Source of the DNA: Pieris napi | Taxonomy: Eukaryota; Arthropoda; Insecta; Lepidoptera; Pieridae | Direction of reading: 5' to 3' | NCBI RefSeq assembly: GCF_905475465.1 | Contig: NC_062236.1 | Location: 2,242,001 to 2,306,000, forward strand | Length of the DNA: 64,000 bases | Shown: piece after piece, positions 25,917 through 39,600 of the stretch | Layout: each line of letters starts with the position of its first letter | Position numbering within the stretch: the stretch's first letter is position 1 | The notes under the pieces: generated by a model | Database searches by the model: none | What the model saw: only the letters and a program-made list of their open reading frames with translations | Told to the model about the DNA's origin: nothing | Made by a program: the position numbers and the translations under genes

Positions 25917-27727
25917 GTTTACAATACAGTTTATTTAACAATTTGAAAAAGACACTACAATCTACATTCGCTATCACTTCAATGATCACCAGGGTTTTGG
26001 AAACAAAAAAGAATTAAACTCAAGATTTTAACACTTGCAGACTTCTCAAGGTGCAATTTTGTTTTGGTCAAACTTGAGAGTATTTTAAAGTTGTTGTCAA
26101 GTCAATGTAGTTAACTGCCAATCGTGACAGCAGGACTTTGTGTGAACATTTTATATTTTTTAACAACGCACAATCGCCAAGCATGTTTATTGCTATAATA
26201 ACATTTTTAAAGATCTCGATATGGTTAATGATTATGATTTTTTTAATTGACTAATAATTAATTTGTTTATAATCACAATATTCTAACTACCTAATATTTA
26301 AAGAGACATATTTACTGTTGCTAATTGCTTTTTTATCGCTTGCTATTAATTTAAAATAGTGTTTTAGTAAGTGACGACACACACAAAGTACGATAAACGA
26401 TGAAACAAATTGAGATGCTATGATAATGGGAAATTCCCCGAATTGGTCACCCTCGTTGGTTCATCGGGAAAGAACCTATAAAGAATGAGTCACAAAAATC
26501 CCCGTTTCCGTCTAGGTATATACGTGGCTATCATTCACTCGACTGGGCTATATAGATAGGTATAGGTAGTTACATCGCTTCGTTCAAAATATAATTATAG
26601 CCATTACTTACTACTTAGTATGGCAAAACCACTCAGCAAGGGCGGATACAGTCAAAGTTTAAATTTTTATGAAAAAGACGGTAAATACCCACGAATATAC
26701 GCATGTGTGGAAGCCGGTTTCTTTACCTTTCTTTAGTTGCATTACATAGATGTCGAATTTTATCAGGCCATATACCTCTAGGGTTGCTTTGAGTGACATG
26801 CACAACATACTATGTATTTTTTAGCAAAACCTATTCACAGCAAAGACAAACTGACAAAGGCTATGCACATGGGTGTACCGAAATGTGGCTTGAAAATGCA
26901 ATTGTTTCCTTATCACACCTATGGACAAGGAAGTTCAAAGATCTCATTCTTAATTTTTTTAATTTCTATTGTTACATACCACCAATAACTGATTTATATT
27001 TGCTTATTTTATATCTACCTAGTCTTGTGTCGCTTTGAAAATAAATCAACAGGTATAATTGTGTATTCAACGTTTTATTTAATAAAATACTAGTCGTGTA
27101 GCGACACCCAGTAACGTGCCTAAGCGGTCAAGGGCCTTGTACATAGATGAATAAAGGGCCCTTATCCCCTCTTTTCACGTAACTTGAACTTATATTGGCC
27201 TTCACTATTATAGATAGGAATAAGAATAGGATTTATCTTATCATTAGTACATTTTCTAACTACTAATACTCTACTACTAATAATATCATAAGAGCTAGGT
27301 TAAGAACTGAATACTTATAATATGTTTAGTGGTTTATTATAAATAAATTGTTAATAAATGATAGGAACAGGTATATTAAATGAGTTACGGGAAATACACC
27401 TTTTTAGGGCCACCAAATAAGCTTTAGAACTAAGCTTGTTCTAAAAGTATGGCGCGTGTTGAATAGCAAACAAATATTTTGCACTCCTTTTTTTGCAGTT
27501 ATATAAACAGTGGCCCTCCTCTACACCACATCTCAAAAACAATATCCAGACTTATCTAATCTCTAAGCACGTGAGCTTATCGCTAAAAAACATTCGGTCG
27601 TAACAACCAAACTACAAAATAACGATATAAAACAGCATATCCTTTGCAACTTTTTTGCACAGGAATGTGTTGTCTGAAATCGGAAGTTCTGTCATTGCTG
27701 TTCATTTAAAATCATACATTACTATAT
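25917..27727. other. Relish upstream region
   Basis: Contains the two candidate kB sites. The remainder is AT-rich with no gene that I can support. A clear Relish TATA box was not found. Confidence 0.5.
26428..26503 (-). promoter_or_regulatory. Two candidate kB sites upstream of Relish
   Basis: GGGAAATTCCCC at 26428-26439 is a palindromic kB site, and GGGGATTTTT (minus strand, 26494-26503) fits the GGGRNYYYYY consensus. They lie about 510 and 580 bp upstream of the Relish start codon. GATA-type motifs lie between the sites and the gene. The Relish transcription start is unknown, so whether these are promoter or 5' UTR positions is inference. Confidence 0.5.
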
Positions 27728-27729
27728 TA

Positions 27730-28820
27730 GACCAGTGCCGATAATTTTTGAAACCTAAAAAAATTACAGTAGGATGAAACCCATTAGAAAAGCAGGGGAA
27801 TATGATCAAAATGAAAGGAAAAATAAATTACGGTCGATCTGAGGTCGGGAAGGGGTAGGGGGGGAGTTTTAAGGGTAAAAAACGGTTTATCTCGATTTCC
27901 GGCAAAACTACATGTCCTATCGAAGAAAGTTAAATGGCAAAGTTGGAGGTAATAAAAAGATCTAAAACTTTTGTATTCACACATTTTTCACATAACCTCA
28001 AAATTTATGTGAAAAATTCAAAAAAACAAGTTTTTGGTTTTTTATTTTTATCTTTAACAAAAATATTTTTTTTAACGAAATAATAAATAGGTAATACATA
28101 GGTAACGAAATAATAAAAAAATAAATAGGCATCTGATTATAATTTAAAGAAGATTCATAGAGAAGTAAGGAAGGGGATGACAGGTCTGGGCGTTACTGCA
28201 TACGATTTTTTGCGTTTTCTGAGAAGATTTACTATGGTAATATATATATATATTTTTTTACCATAGGAAAGTAGAGATTTCAACGAACTGAAAGCACACC
28301 AACTTTTTGAAAAAAGCTGAAATTTTGACGTCAGAATTTTCGATTGAAAATTAGGGTGTTTTTTCGATATTAATTCAAAATAAGGTGAACAAATAAATAT
28401 TTTTAATCAAATAAATTACAGTGTATTTGGGACATAGAAAGGTAAGTTTTCACCAAATTTCGTTAAAAAAAAAATATTGTTGTTAAAGATAAAAATAAAA
28501 AACCAAAAACTTGTTTTTTTGAATTTTTCACATAAATTTTGAGGTTATGTGAAAAATGTGTGAATACAAAAGTTTTAGATCTTTTTATTACCTCCAACTT
28601 TGCCATTTAACTTTCTTCGATAGGACATGTAGTTTTGCCGGAAATCGAGATAAACCGTTTTTTACCCTTAAAACTCCCCCCCTACCCCTTCCCGACCTCA
28701 GATCGACCGTAATTTATTTTTCCTTTCATTTTGATCATATTCCCCTGCTTTTCTAATGGGTTTCATCCTACTGTAATTTTTTTCACTTTTTATTTATTTT
28801 AAAGGCTATCTGCACTGGTC
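27730..28820. mobile_element. 1.1-kb foldback element with about 350-bp near-identical arms, TA flanks
   Basis: Ends are GACCAGTGC / GCACTGGTC, each bordered by TA (27728-27729, 28821-28822). The arms run to about 28079 and from about 28466. Their central 300 bp look virtually identical, so the same 66-codon frame appears on both strands. A roughly 385-bp loop carries a smaller palindrome (TACTATGGTAATA...). The TA duplication suggests a Tc1/mariner-derived snapback element. Confidence 0.85.
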
Positions 28821-28959
28821 TATATACAAACATTATCAGGAGCAGGCTCTAAGTTTTTTTTTAGCTTAGAGAGATGGCTACCCCCTTTTCTTAAGATTTA
28901 GTCAAATCATTTCTTCATATAGCTAACACAATGTACACTTATGAACGTCAAAAAAGAAT

Positions 28960-29062
28960 TACTTATACATTAAATGCTTCTAATTTTACATTTACTGTTC
29001 TCAAATCAAGGGCGTAGAACGAAAGAGAAGAACTGGCAATAAACTCTCCGCCACTCTTTTAA
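28960..29062 (+). repeat. Dispersed short retroelement 3' copy
   Basis: Carries CAAATCAAGGGCGTAGAACG and AACTCTCCGCCACTCTTTT, as in the copies at 3760 and 43440. Confidence 0.6.
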
Positions 29063-29190
29063 TCACCTAAAACCCGTGTTTTATATCAAATGCTAATATT
29101 CTAAGTTCACTGACTTATTTATTGACTTATCGGTAGATGGTAACCTTACATTTATTTCAAGAGCTTTCACCTTATGATTTTGTAAATAGG

Positions 29191-29520
29191 CAGTGGGCAG
29201 TAGCGTAACTATACCATCTGGGACCCGTGGCAATTCCTTTGATAGGGCCCTATCAGTAAAAATCAGTTTAATTTTAATAAACTTCGAGATTATCAGCGTC
29301 CTCAATTACACATTTACACGTAGTAGATATATGTCCCACTAATGGCCATCGACCACCTCTCATAGGCGAGAGTGAATGGTCTGTAGTCCCCACACTAGCC
29401 CAATGCTTATTGGAGACTTCACATTCTTCCATAGAACATAATATCTCTTGGGCAGGAACCCTCTTGGGTCGGGGGCCCGTGGCATTTTGCCTGCCCTGCC
29501 ACCCTATTGTTACGCCACTG
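29191..29520. mobile_element. 330-bp hAT MITE with perfect 8-bp target duplication
   Basis: Left end CAGTGGGCAGTAGCGTAAC, right end GTTACGCCACTG. The flanks 29183-29190 and 29521-29528 are both TAAATAGG. Same family as 61575-61891. Confidence 0.88.
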
Positions 29521-30148
29521 TAAATAGGTATTTAATTGTAATTTTAATTTGCATCGCTTATCAAAAATAAGGAAACAAATCAATGCAATTGGTTTTGATT
29601 ATCTAGGACTGGGTCCAACCCACATCCAACTTTTAACTACTCGATTTATAGTTGACAAAATATATGTGTACCAACGAGCCAAAGCTTATAGCGATTAGAG
29701 AACAAATTGTATTAATACATTAATCTGGTACATTGCCTTGTAAAAGTAGTAAGGCGCTAAGATTATCCCTTTAATCTTTGTAGATATTATAGAAGGCCAT
29801 TTAACGTTAGACTCTTAGGTTGAAATTCAGATGGAGACTGCGAGCTATAGAGTCCCTTATGATGGTATCTATTATATGTTGAGAGATGATTCAGTCCATT
29901 TAATGCGTTAATAACAATAACTTAACTACGTTGGTAGAGTTAGTGTAAAAAAGGACAAGAACGGACCCTTTGGAGATTTCGCGACAGTAGAGGTTGTCAA
30001 TCACGGTTAACCATGTCCGATATGTTTTTGGAGCTGCACCAGGGACGGGACACAAGGTAGTATATTCAAAAAAAAGGAACCAAATTAAGGGAAGTTGATT
30101 AAAAAAGTCTTTATACTCTTAAACTTTATTGCACTTAAAATTATACCC

Positions 30149-30245
30149 CTTAGGTTAAAATTCAGAAGAAAGAGACTTGAGGCGAAGTATCCCACGTCAA
30201 AACACGTTTTTTACTTCCCTTCTCTCTTCTGAATATTACCCTAAA
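30149..30245. mobile_element. Small hairpin MITE
   Basis: TTAGGTTAAAATTCAGAAGA is mirrored by TCTTCTGAATATTACCCTAA about 60 bases on. Related ends occur near 29813 and 33740-33870. Confidence 0.5.
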
Positions 30246-30611
30246 ACGGAATGTTAGATAAAACTTAATTTTATATTTCGATATTGTTTGCAGAACTTCT
30301 GTAGATTAACACTATTTAATAAAAAATATATCCCTAAAATTATCAAAAACACGCCTTAGAACGCGTTGACCTACATAACAAAACAATATAGTGGTTTCTT
30401 TAGTACGTATATATATTTATACGCAAGCATATCTTAAATGATTTCTATAGTAAATTTCAAATATACAACGGTTATAAAACTACCAAAAATATAAATTTGC
30501 CTTTCAAATATTTATAGCAAGTTAAATACATATTGAAAACACGTAATTAGCCTTGTGACATTACAAGAACTATTGAATTATACTGGATTCTTATATCTAA
30601 CGAATCGTAAA

Positions 30612-33600
30612 TTAGTGGTGGAATAGTCGTAGCGTAGTATGCGCAAGAGTGATTTTATGTTCGTCACAGGCTTTTATCACTTCTTGATCGTTGTTGGAAC
30701 CAGCCGGGCTTCCGATGTATTCCACACCAACCTGTAAGATTTTTTGTACTCGATTAATTAAAGTTCAATAGCAATTTTATAACAGATTTAATTAAATCAT
30801 TCGCATTTATGTTCGTTAAAGATAAATTATTTTTAATCTTTATATACATAATTCTTCTGTGAGTGTGTATGTCACTGAACTTCTCTCAAACGACTGGACC
30901 GATTTTGATGAAATTTTTTGTGTGTGTTCAAGGGGATCTGGGAATGGTTTAGATTCACAAATCAGCCCGCCAGATGGCGCTGCAGTCGGTACTTTCATAC
31001 TTTGCTTTACTAATTGCTTGAAATATCATGCAGGACAACGTCTGTCGGGTCCACTAGTCTAATATATAAAATTCTCGTGTCGCGGTGTTTGTGGTTAAAC
31101 TCCTCCGAAACGACTTGACCGATTCTCATGAAATTTTGTGTGCATATTGGGTTATGGGTATAACTGAGAATCGGACAACATCTATTTTTCATCCCCCTAA
31201 TAATAAATGTTAAGGGTAGTCAACCCCTAATTTTTTTTTTTAATTTTTAGATTATTTTTTTATTTTTTTATGATACAACATTAAAAAATACATACAACCC
31301 CTAATTTTCACCCCTCTACGATCAACCCCTATTTTTTATAATAAATGATAAACATGGAAAAACGACATTTGCCGGATCAGCTAGTAACTTTATAATCTGT
31401 CGTACTGACTTAAGCCGGCCCTCATCCCGGTGGTCGTTCGAATTACCGCTGTACACCAATTGTATCACCTTCTATGTGATGTGTGCAATAAGCGCCTGCT
31501 GCTATTGCGAAGGCAAATCGTGAGAAAACCGACATGTATCGAACCTAAAAACCGGTGACATTTGTCAGACACAGCAGGCTGATCAAATGTTTGTCTATCG
31601 AAGGAGCGTCTCTCATTTGAGGCCCATATAGAGTTGTAGCACCATCAATATTATGTAAAATAGAGGAGTAATAGCATACGTCGAGTATTGCAAAAGCATG
31701 TACCATAATCGTAAGAAGAATATATTATACATATATACAATATTATAAATTAATTAGCTGACCCCGCGAACTTCGTTTCTCCTTAATGTGATTTTACTTC
31801 GCCTAACTTTTAAGTACATACCAACATGGAACAATTTGCTATGCTACCCCAGACTCTTCAGTTTTCCGGAATGAAAACTAAGTTAAAGGGTGTGCAATTA
31901 GTTTCTATTTTGAGATTTTATTGCAAATAAATAATAATGTCAGACTTGACATTGACAGCTTGAACGATTGTAAATGCATTTATGCAGACACGAATGCCGT
32001 TTATGTGACTTTATAAAAGATTTGTAACGTTCGTAATAGGATGGCATTAATTTAAAAAAAATGATGGAAACTGTTGTTTTTCAGCCTTTAAAACACGTGT
32101 TCAGCTGTATGTTTGTTCATACGTTTCTAAAAAACCTTTATTCGAATCAGGTATATCTCAAGCAGACAGTTTGTACTGTCTCCTGTCAAGAATTTTTAAC
32201 TTTTCAGTTTACATGTACTTTAAGCCGTTTGTTTTATATTTATGGCTTCGACAAAAGCAGAGAACAAGAGTTCAACTAACCTGTGCAGCTCTATCAATAT
32301 TATCTCTAAATGGGAAGAAGGCGTCAGATGCGAGGGCGACTTTCTCCATCTTTTTGACCCACTCTTCGCGTTCCGCATCAGTTAGTAGGGCGGGCGGAGC
32401 ATCTTCGAACAGACTGTTCCATTGTTCGAAGGGCAGATCCGATCCTGGAAAATATTTATATTTGTACTAAAAAGATTATTATGAAGATTTTTGTTTAAAT
32501 TATCTAAGTTACGCTTCAGCAAGAATAATTACTTAACAAATATTAATTTACGTAACGTTTATGAAATAACATTTCTACGTGTGGTATCACGGTAAGAGAT
32601 CCCATCTGAAACATTTATATCTTCTTAATTGTGCACTTTTTTCAAAGTGGTCGTAGTCTTTTAGTCCACATCGCTGCACCACTGACCGCATTACTATTTT
32701 AGATGTGCATATGTGCAGCCACCTAGTTAAGGAGTGTGTAGGCAATTAAACATAATTAGTAGCTAATATTTAAAGCAAACACTTTTTTTACCGGATTGAA
32801 GTTATGTATTGTTATAAATTTACAATTATTTTACTTAATTTTAAATTTTTCCGACGTTTCGCAAGCTTTACAGCGGTCACGGTGACTGAAGACAAAAGGT
32901 GTTGAATGTCAAAAAGTATCACAGCTGTAGAGAAAGTTGCATTATCTGTATTTATTTTCCCGGAGTTGATATGGACTAAAAGATGGAGGGTTTTGACTTG
33001 GCAGAAATGACTCACGGTGTCCTCTATTTTCGCGGATAATTTATCTTGAGATTTTATTTTGGATATTATTGGATGCCAGGTTTTTGTAAATTTATAATAA
33101 TACGTTCTTTAAATGTGTAAAAGTTATATCAATAAAAGACAATACTAGTAGCTAAAATTTAATATAATAATTTAAAACTCCAGAGAAACGTTATTGTTTA
33201 TTGTTTTCAATGAATTACTTTGAAAATTAATTGAAATTATTGCTGCAAATCCTAAACAGTATCTACGGACAACAGAATTTTTGTGATGTCAACTAAACCA
33301 CGATGGTGGCAGTCAGAATGCGAGCCAAGAAACAGTTTTCTTCCTTCTGATCTTTATATTCTGCGTTTCAACTAATTAAAATTAAAATTATGATAATTTA
33401 AATAAAACAGAATATTATTTAGAAAAATTTAAACAAAGTTTCACTCACCAATTGTACCACTAACATAATTGTCAATAGCATTCGCCTGAACAGCCCTCGT
33501 GACTCCAGCCTTAAAGCTCATGGCGAGGACGCGTGGGTGGTGCCTCATCCACCACAGGGCAGCCTTGCCACCTGCCAGTCTGGTGCAGTGGATGCGAGAT

Positions 33601-36600
33601 TGTTGACCAGCACCAATACCTATCACCTGTAAAACACATTCTCATGAGGCTTTTCGTAAGTCTGAAATCTCAAATTTAAGTCAGTTTGCAAATCGATTGA
33701 TGTCTTTGTAAAGTATTAATTAATATTTCGGGTCTAGGGTCTTAGGGTATAATTCAGAATCAGAGAAAAGTATCTCTCCCGTCAAATAGGATATGTTTTT
33801 ATCACATAGGAGTCATTTAGGACTAACTCAAACAAAAAGTCTCGACTATGACTCTTACCCTATACCTTTTGTCATAGGTTTGTGCATTTTTTACATTCCT
33901 TACATGTTAAGAAAAACTAACAACTTTTAACACAGTTCACTGCTTTAGTCGACATTAAAATCGAAAACACCGATTCTTTATTTCACGGCTAGGATTTTTA
34001 AAGATTGATTTACCACAAGCTGGTTACGTGAGCGTAAATGGGCAATTACAAGTGCCTATATATGTACATAACTTTAGTCAGGAGAGTTCTTCAATAGGTA
34101 TAATGTTATAACCATAACAAAACAAAAAAATTACCCACAAAATGACTAAAACTTTTGTCAGATTCGGTTTTGTACCCTAATTTTTATCGTAAAGTATACT
34201 TCGTTATAGTAAATAAGTATATACATATACTAGCGACCCGCCCCGTCTTCGCACGGGTGTAATGCTGATACTAAATTCAAAGTGCTATAGGTATAGGGAG
34301 AACCGCGGCCTCCGACGCGTCATGTATAGAGTATAGACTATAGACACGCTTTCGCCGGCCGGTACCGCCGCAAACGCTACGTCCCGCAATTTTTAAATCT
34401 GTAATATCTTCGAAAATATTCATTTAAATCATATGCTGTAAAGGGCCATATAGATCTATAATAAATCAACAATGTATTTAAGGTATTTAATTGGATAAAG
34501 ATTAATGCTGTATTGGTTAAAATCGCTTCGAAAATTAGACATTATTTGTCGTAAAAAGTAAATGTCACAAAAAATTTTGTGGGATATCCATAAGAGATAG
34601 ACATATATGTAGTATATACCATCGCGGAGTTTTCTGTAGACCTTTTCAATGTGTACAATACTTGTACATAATTTTGATAAATCTCGTAGGGTTCAGTCTG
34701 CGATTGCAATGTAAGCGGAAAAAATGTAATTATTTACGACATCACATAAGAAACCTCAAACAGTATTTCTCCACTATTTAATGGATGTTATTATACATAT
34801 AAACCTTCCTCATCAATCACTCTATCTATTAAAAAAACCGCATCAAAAACCGTTGCGTAGTTTTTAAGATTTAAGCATAGGACAGAGAAAGCGACTTTGT
34901 TTTATACTATGTAGTGATAGTGATGTATATAATATCTTTGTATAATTATTTCTCTAATACATGAACTATGCAAAATCCAACCGTATTTTTATTTTGATTT
35001 ATCATAGAAATAAGACTATATAATGTTGCCAGGAATATTTATAATATGTTCAAAATTTACAAGGTATTATACTTATATTAAATATAACTTACGTTACATA
35101 CACAGTTAGAATTATTTCGTATCAACCGCCAACTACTCAAGTGATAAAACTCAAACCAACAAAAATTTTTACAATCTCGAAGTAGCCCCTAACAATAACT
35201 GTACAATAGAGAGAGTAAAGCAAGGAATGATAAATACTATGTGTTAGAAAGGGATAAAAAGTGGGCGGTGCGTGCCACCCAGAGCGAAAAAACCGTCATA
35301 GCGACGCTTCTACATTTTGATTTGGGTGTATGTGTATATTAATGGTTCATATATAGCGCATATATCCATTGTTATGTGACCCTTTAATTACCACCGCTTT
35401 AGTTATAAAATCGGTTTTTTAAATGTGGTCCAATTTTTTCTCATTAAAATGAATGATACAAATTACCTTATACATAACAATTCTTGTATACTACATTTTT
35501 TATTATTTAATATTTAAATGGTCCTTTAATAGACTTGTTCCGAAAGCAAACTTTTTTATTTGTTTTTTTTTTTCAAATTATGCCTACAATATATTAAAAA
35601 TGGCGCATGCGTGCAGCCAAAACTTTTCTTGTTACAATCATTAGATTTTTTTTTTTGTTAAAATCAAAAAATTCATAAAATTCGTTGGTAAGATGGTATT
35701 TTTATGCTATTTCACCAGTTCCAGAACTAAATCAGATTCAAACTAATTAAAAAAACCTTATATGTTATATTATTTATATGTAATATATTTATATTTTTTT
35801 GTGTTTAAGGGACTAAACGCTAAGTCTTACGTCAGAACGTCAACGATTTTGACATACAGGTTAAGTGTCGTATCTGAATCTCACCATAAACGCGATGTCC
35901 CGACGGCAGATAGTTATAGATTATTTGAAAATGTCCAAATTTAATAGGCCGATACAGCAGGTAGAATCACTTTATATCTATAAAGTAATACATGGGTTTG
36001 CTACCTGAATTTCCCCAAAAGTAGGAGGAGTGAAAGAAAAACTATGGTCAAAATGCGTCCCCAACCTGGTTACCTGAGGTAATTTCCGTTCTAAGGACGA
36101 TTGTAGCAGAATTGAACAGTGTTGGCATAGTGGCTTCAGCGTGCGACTCTCATACCTGAGGTCGTAGGTTCGATCCCCGGCACTAATGGACTTTCTATCT
36201 ATGTGCGTATTTAACATTTGCTCGAACGGTGAAGGAAAACATCGTAAGGAAACCGACATGTCTTAGACCCGAAAAGTAGACGGCGTGTGTCAGGCACTGG
36301 AGGCTGATCACCTACTTGCCTATTAGATTTAATAATCATGAAACAGATTAAAAAATCTGAGGCCAAGAACTAAAGAGGTTGTAGCGGTACTTAAAGCACG
36401 TGTCAAGCAATCCCAATTGGTAAACAAAAGAACGGATTTCTTAAAATATTCGATACGTATGATACCGGCAGTCGTGTTTTACGGGCTAGGACAATACCGT
36501 ACCGGCAAAAGAACGTACACAGTTCCGCAGTTTTTCGCATTCGGCAACTTCAAAGGTACTTTTTATTATTTAATTGTCGTTATTGAGGGTGGGTGTAATG

Positions 36601-39600
36601 CTATGTAGAGTGTAACATTGTATGGAAGACAAGCTTAACCAACCATAGCCTAGTGGTGTCGACGCTTTAGGGGGTTTGTCGTTAAATCGAAGGCCGTTAC
36701 ATGGAGTTTACACCGTATATATAAAAATAATAATAATCCTAAAAATAAATAATAATACTCCTAAAACAAAATAATAAGTTTTATTATCACTATTCTATAA
36801 TTATTTAATTTTATGTATTGTCGTTGTGAAATGAGCGCACCCTAAGTATTTTGAAATTCTTCTTTCAATTCCTAAAAGCTGAACGAAACGCAGTAATTTT
36901 TTTTATAAAACTACCTGGCTTCACCGTTAGGCCATTATAGGAGGGGCTTGAAAAAGAATTTGCTGTATTGAAAAGTAAATATCCATATCGATAAATGATA
37001 AATGAAATCTTGTGATACAAAGTCCAAACTAAGTTTAAGTTTTTGTTTATTATTGTCTACAATCTACATCTAATGATTTACGAAATATTTAATTTATTTG
37101 ACACTTCACTGATCACAAAATATGGCCACAGAAAAATCATACATACACGCGTACCATTAGATCTATTATTGCATGCACTATGAGATACAAAATATCTATA
37201 ACATTAAATCAACCTTTAACCTTAATTCAATTAATATCTTTTAATCGAATATTTATTACTTTACCTTTTTATATAACATTACTGTCACATAGTCCTGCAA
37301 TAGATAATAGAATTTTGGGATCACATCGCGTCTCTAATGTGTGAGTGAGACGGCAAACCATTCCAGAAAGAGACAAAAGCGATAGGCCAAAATGCCCACG
37401 CACCCACGATCCCAAATCTGCAATTTTGTTGTGGGTCCACGTGAACCCTTAAAAGGTTTAGGTTTTACATAAAAGGGACTATAGCCTATTTTTATATAAT
37501 AATTGGGACGTACATTGACCCAAACCCCTCGGTAGGAAAAGGTATACCTATTTAATACACAAAACAAACCCACCTCGGATGGACCTTCTGACTAACATAA
37601 TATGATAGGAAGTTCCTATGAGATAACACTCTAATTGAATCTTTGAAAGTACTTATCAAATAATAAACTACGATTATATTTTAATGCCACGTGCTAATGT
37701 TCTATGCGTCTGTTTTCAAAGCCCTATTCATCTTATACTTTTACAATAGTTGGGGACTATTACAATAACTGCAGATGCACCAAAAAAGCATCACAAAGTA
37801 TAAAAAATACTTAAATTTTTGTTTATTGAATATTCAATCATATCACCTATATGTATTGTTTTAAGATCATTATTCAAAAACGACAAATTCAACCACACAT
37901 GCTTCGTTTATTGCTTACATAAAAAGAATTCCTAAACAATCCTATAACAAGCTGTTAGATACCCCAAAAATAGCAAATGTTCTTGCCCTTATATAAGTGC
38001 AAGAGAGACAGAGATATAATTACAATAGTGGAGGGCATAATCCTTATCAACGCGAGTGAAAGAGACAGAAAAACTAGTTTGCTTTGCTCCATGTTACCTT
38101 ACCAGTAAATAGTGAAGCATTATGAATATTACGAAATCAGTTGCCAACTATCTCTCAGTCGAGACACAACGTGTGAACAGAAGAAATAATTACGTGGACG
38201 TTATTACTCGAACTTTATCGGAAAATAACAGGTATGTAATAAAATTGACAAATAGGAAAATGTTGTGTTTTATCGTTTTTGCTACAAATATGTACTTAAA
38301 ATTTTGTCTGGAATAAGTAAATAGTGTTATAAGTTTGACTTTTTGAGAATTAAAATTAATACTAATGTGCTTTTAATGTTCAAGTGTGATATTATATTTG
38401 TACATAGTATTTAGGCTGGCTGGTTAGGCTTATTTTAAACTTATTAAAAGTAAAGTTGTCAAAATGGCGCTGTACACGCATTTGACGGACGCGCCGCGCG
38501 CGGTATTCCCAACGATGAAAACAAATGGCCAGCGCCATCTTGGCATTCTTTGATAATAGTTTATTCGTAGAAAGTATTTTACTGTAAATAAATACCAATG
38601 TCTCTCCACATATTATTGAACAATTGCTCGTGTTAAACCATAGAGCGTTATTATAAATTAATTATTTTAAACAAAACGGACGCAATCTGCCAATAGGCAA
38701 CTTGTAATTATAATAATTGATAATCAGTATTAAGCCGTATCTCAGTAAGTGCATACTGCATAGTGCTCAGACCTCAGCATGATTACGTCACAATGTAATT
38801 AGTGGTTTTATCGTGGAGTTGGTCAAATAACAAATTGGTTTTTAATTAATTTTGACATTAACGCCATCTACATTTATATATTACAATTAGATACAGCTGT
38901 TCGTTAGTAATGGCAAAACAGTTTAGGTTTCCTTTTATTAAGCATAAATTTAAATTATTTTTACTACTTACTAATAGTTTTTGAATCAATTTATAAGATG
39001 TTAGGAATTGTGTTTAGTATGTATTTTAATTGTTTCATCGAAAACAATTGTTTATGCATTAGGAAAAGATTAATTTATTTTAACTGCAATATAATTATTT
39101 TAGTATCATTTCGATTTCAGATCTCAAATCAGACAAAATGACAATTGGTCCTGAAACAGATGACCCAGTATTTGGTTTTGGAATACCATCGTTGGAGGTA
39201 ATTTGTACATACTTAATCCTTAGTTATTTATTATATATTTTAGTATTACCATTTGACTGTATTACATATTTTTAAGAATGAGGAAGTGATGACAAAATTT
39301 ACGGATCAGGTTCTTTTAGTCACTCCAAACAAATACAAAGTGTAGAAAAATGTCAACATAACGGTTTTGGATTGATACAGTCAGCACTTGTAACATATGT
39401 TCACCTCTGTACTCAGAGACCAAACAAACCACGCCTAATAAATGGATTGTCCGGTCAATTATTAAAATATTTGCATGCATTTACATTACTACCAACCACG
39501 GAGGTTTTCAAATGTAATCTATATATAAATGTTATGTTTGTGTACGCTTCAAAAACTCAAAAAGTTCTGCACCGATCGAGCTGAAATTTTAGCATGATAT

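Noticed and set aside
27784..28756. Identical 66-codon ORFs on opposite strands
   Set aside because: They are the two arms of one foldback element, not a duplicated gene.
36113..36185. A tRNA gene
   Set aside because: A and B boxes are present, but the sequence continues into a repeated SINE body and the acceptor stem does not close.
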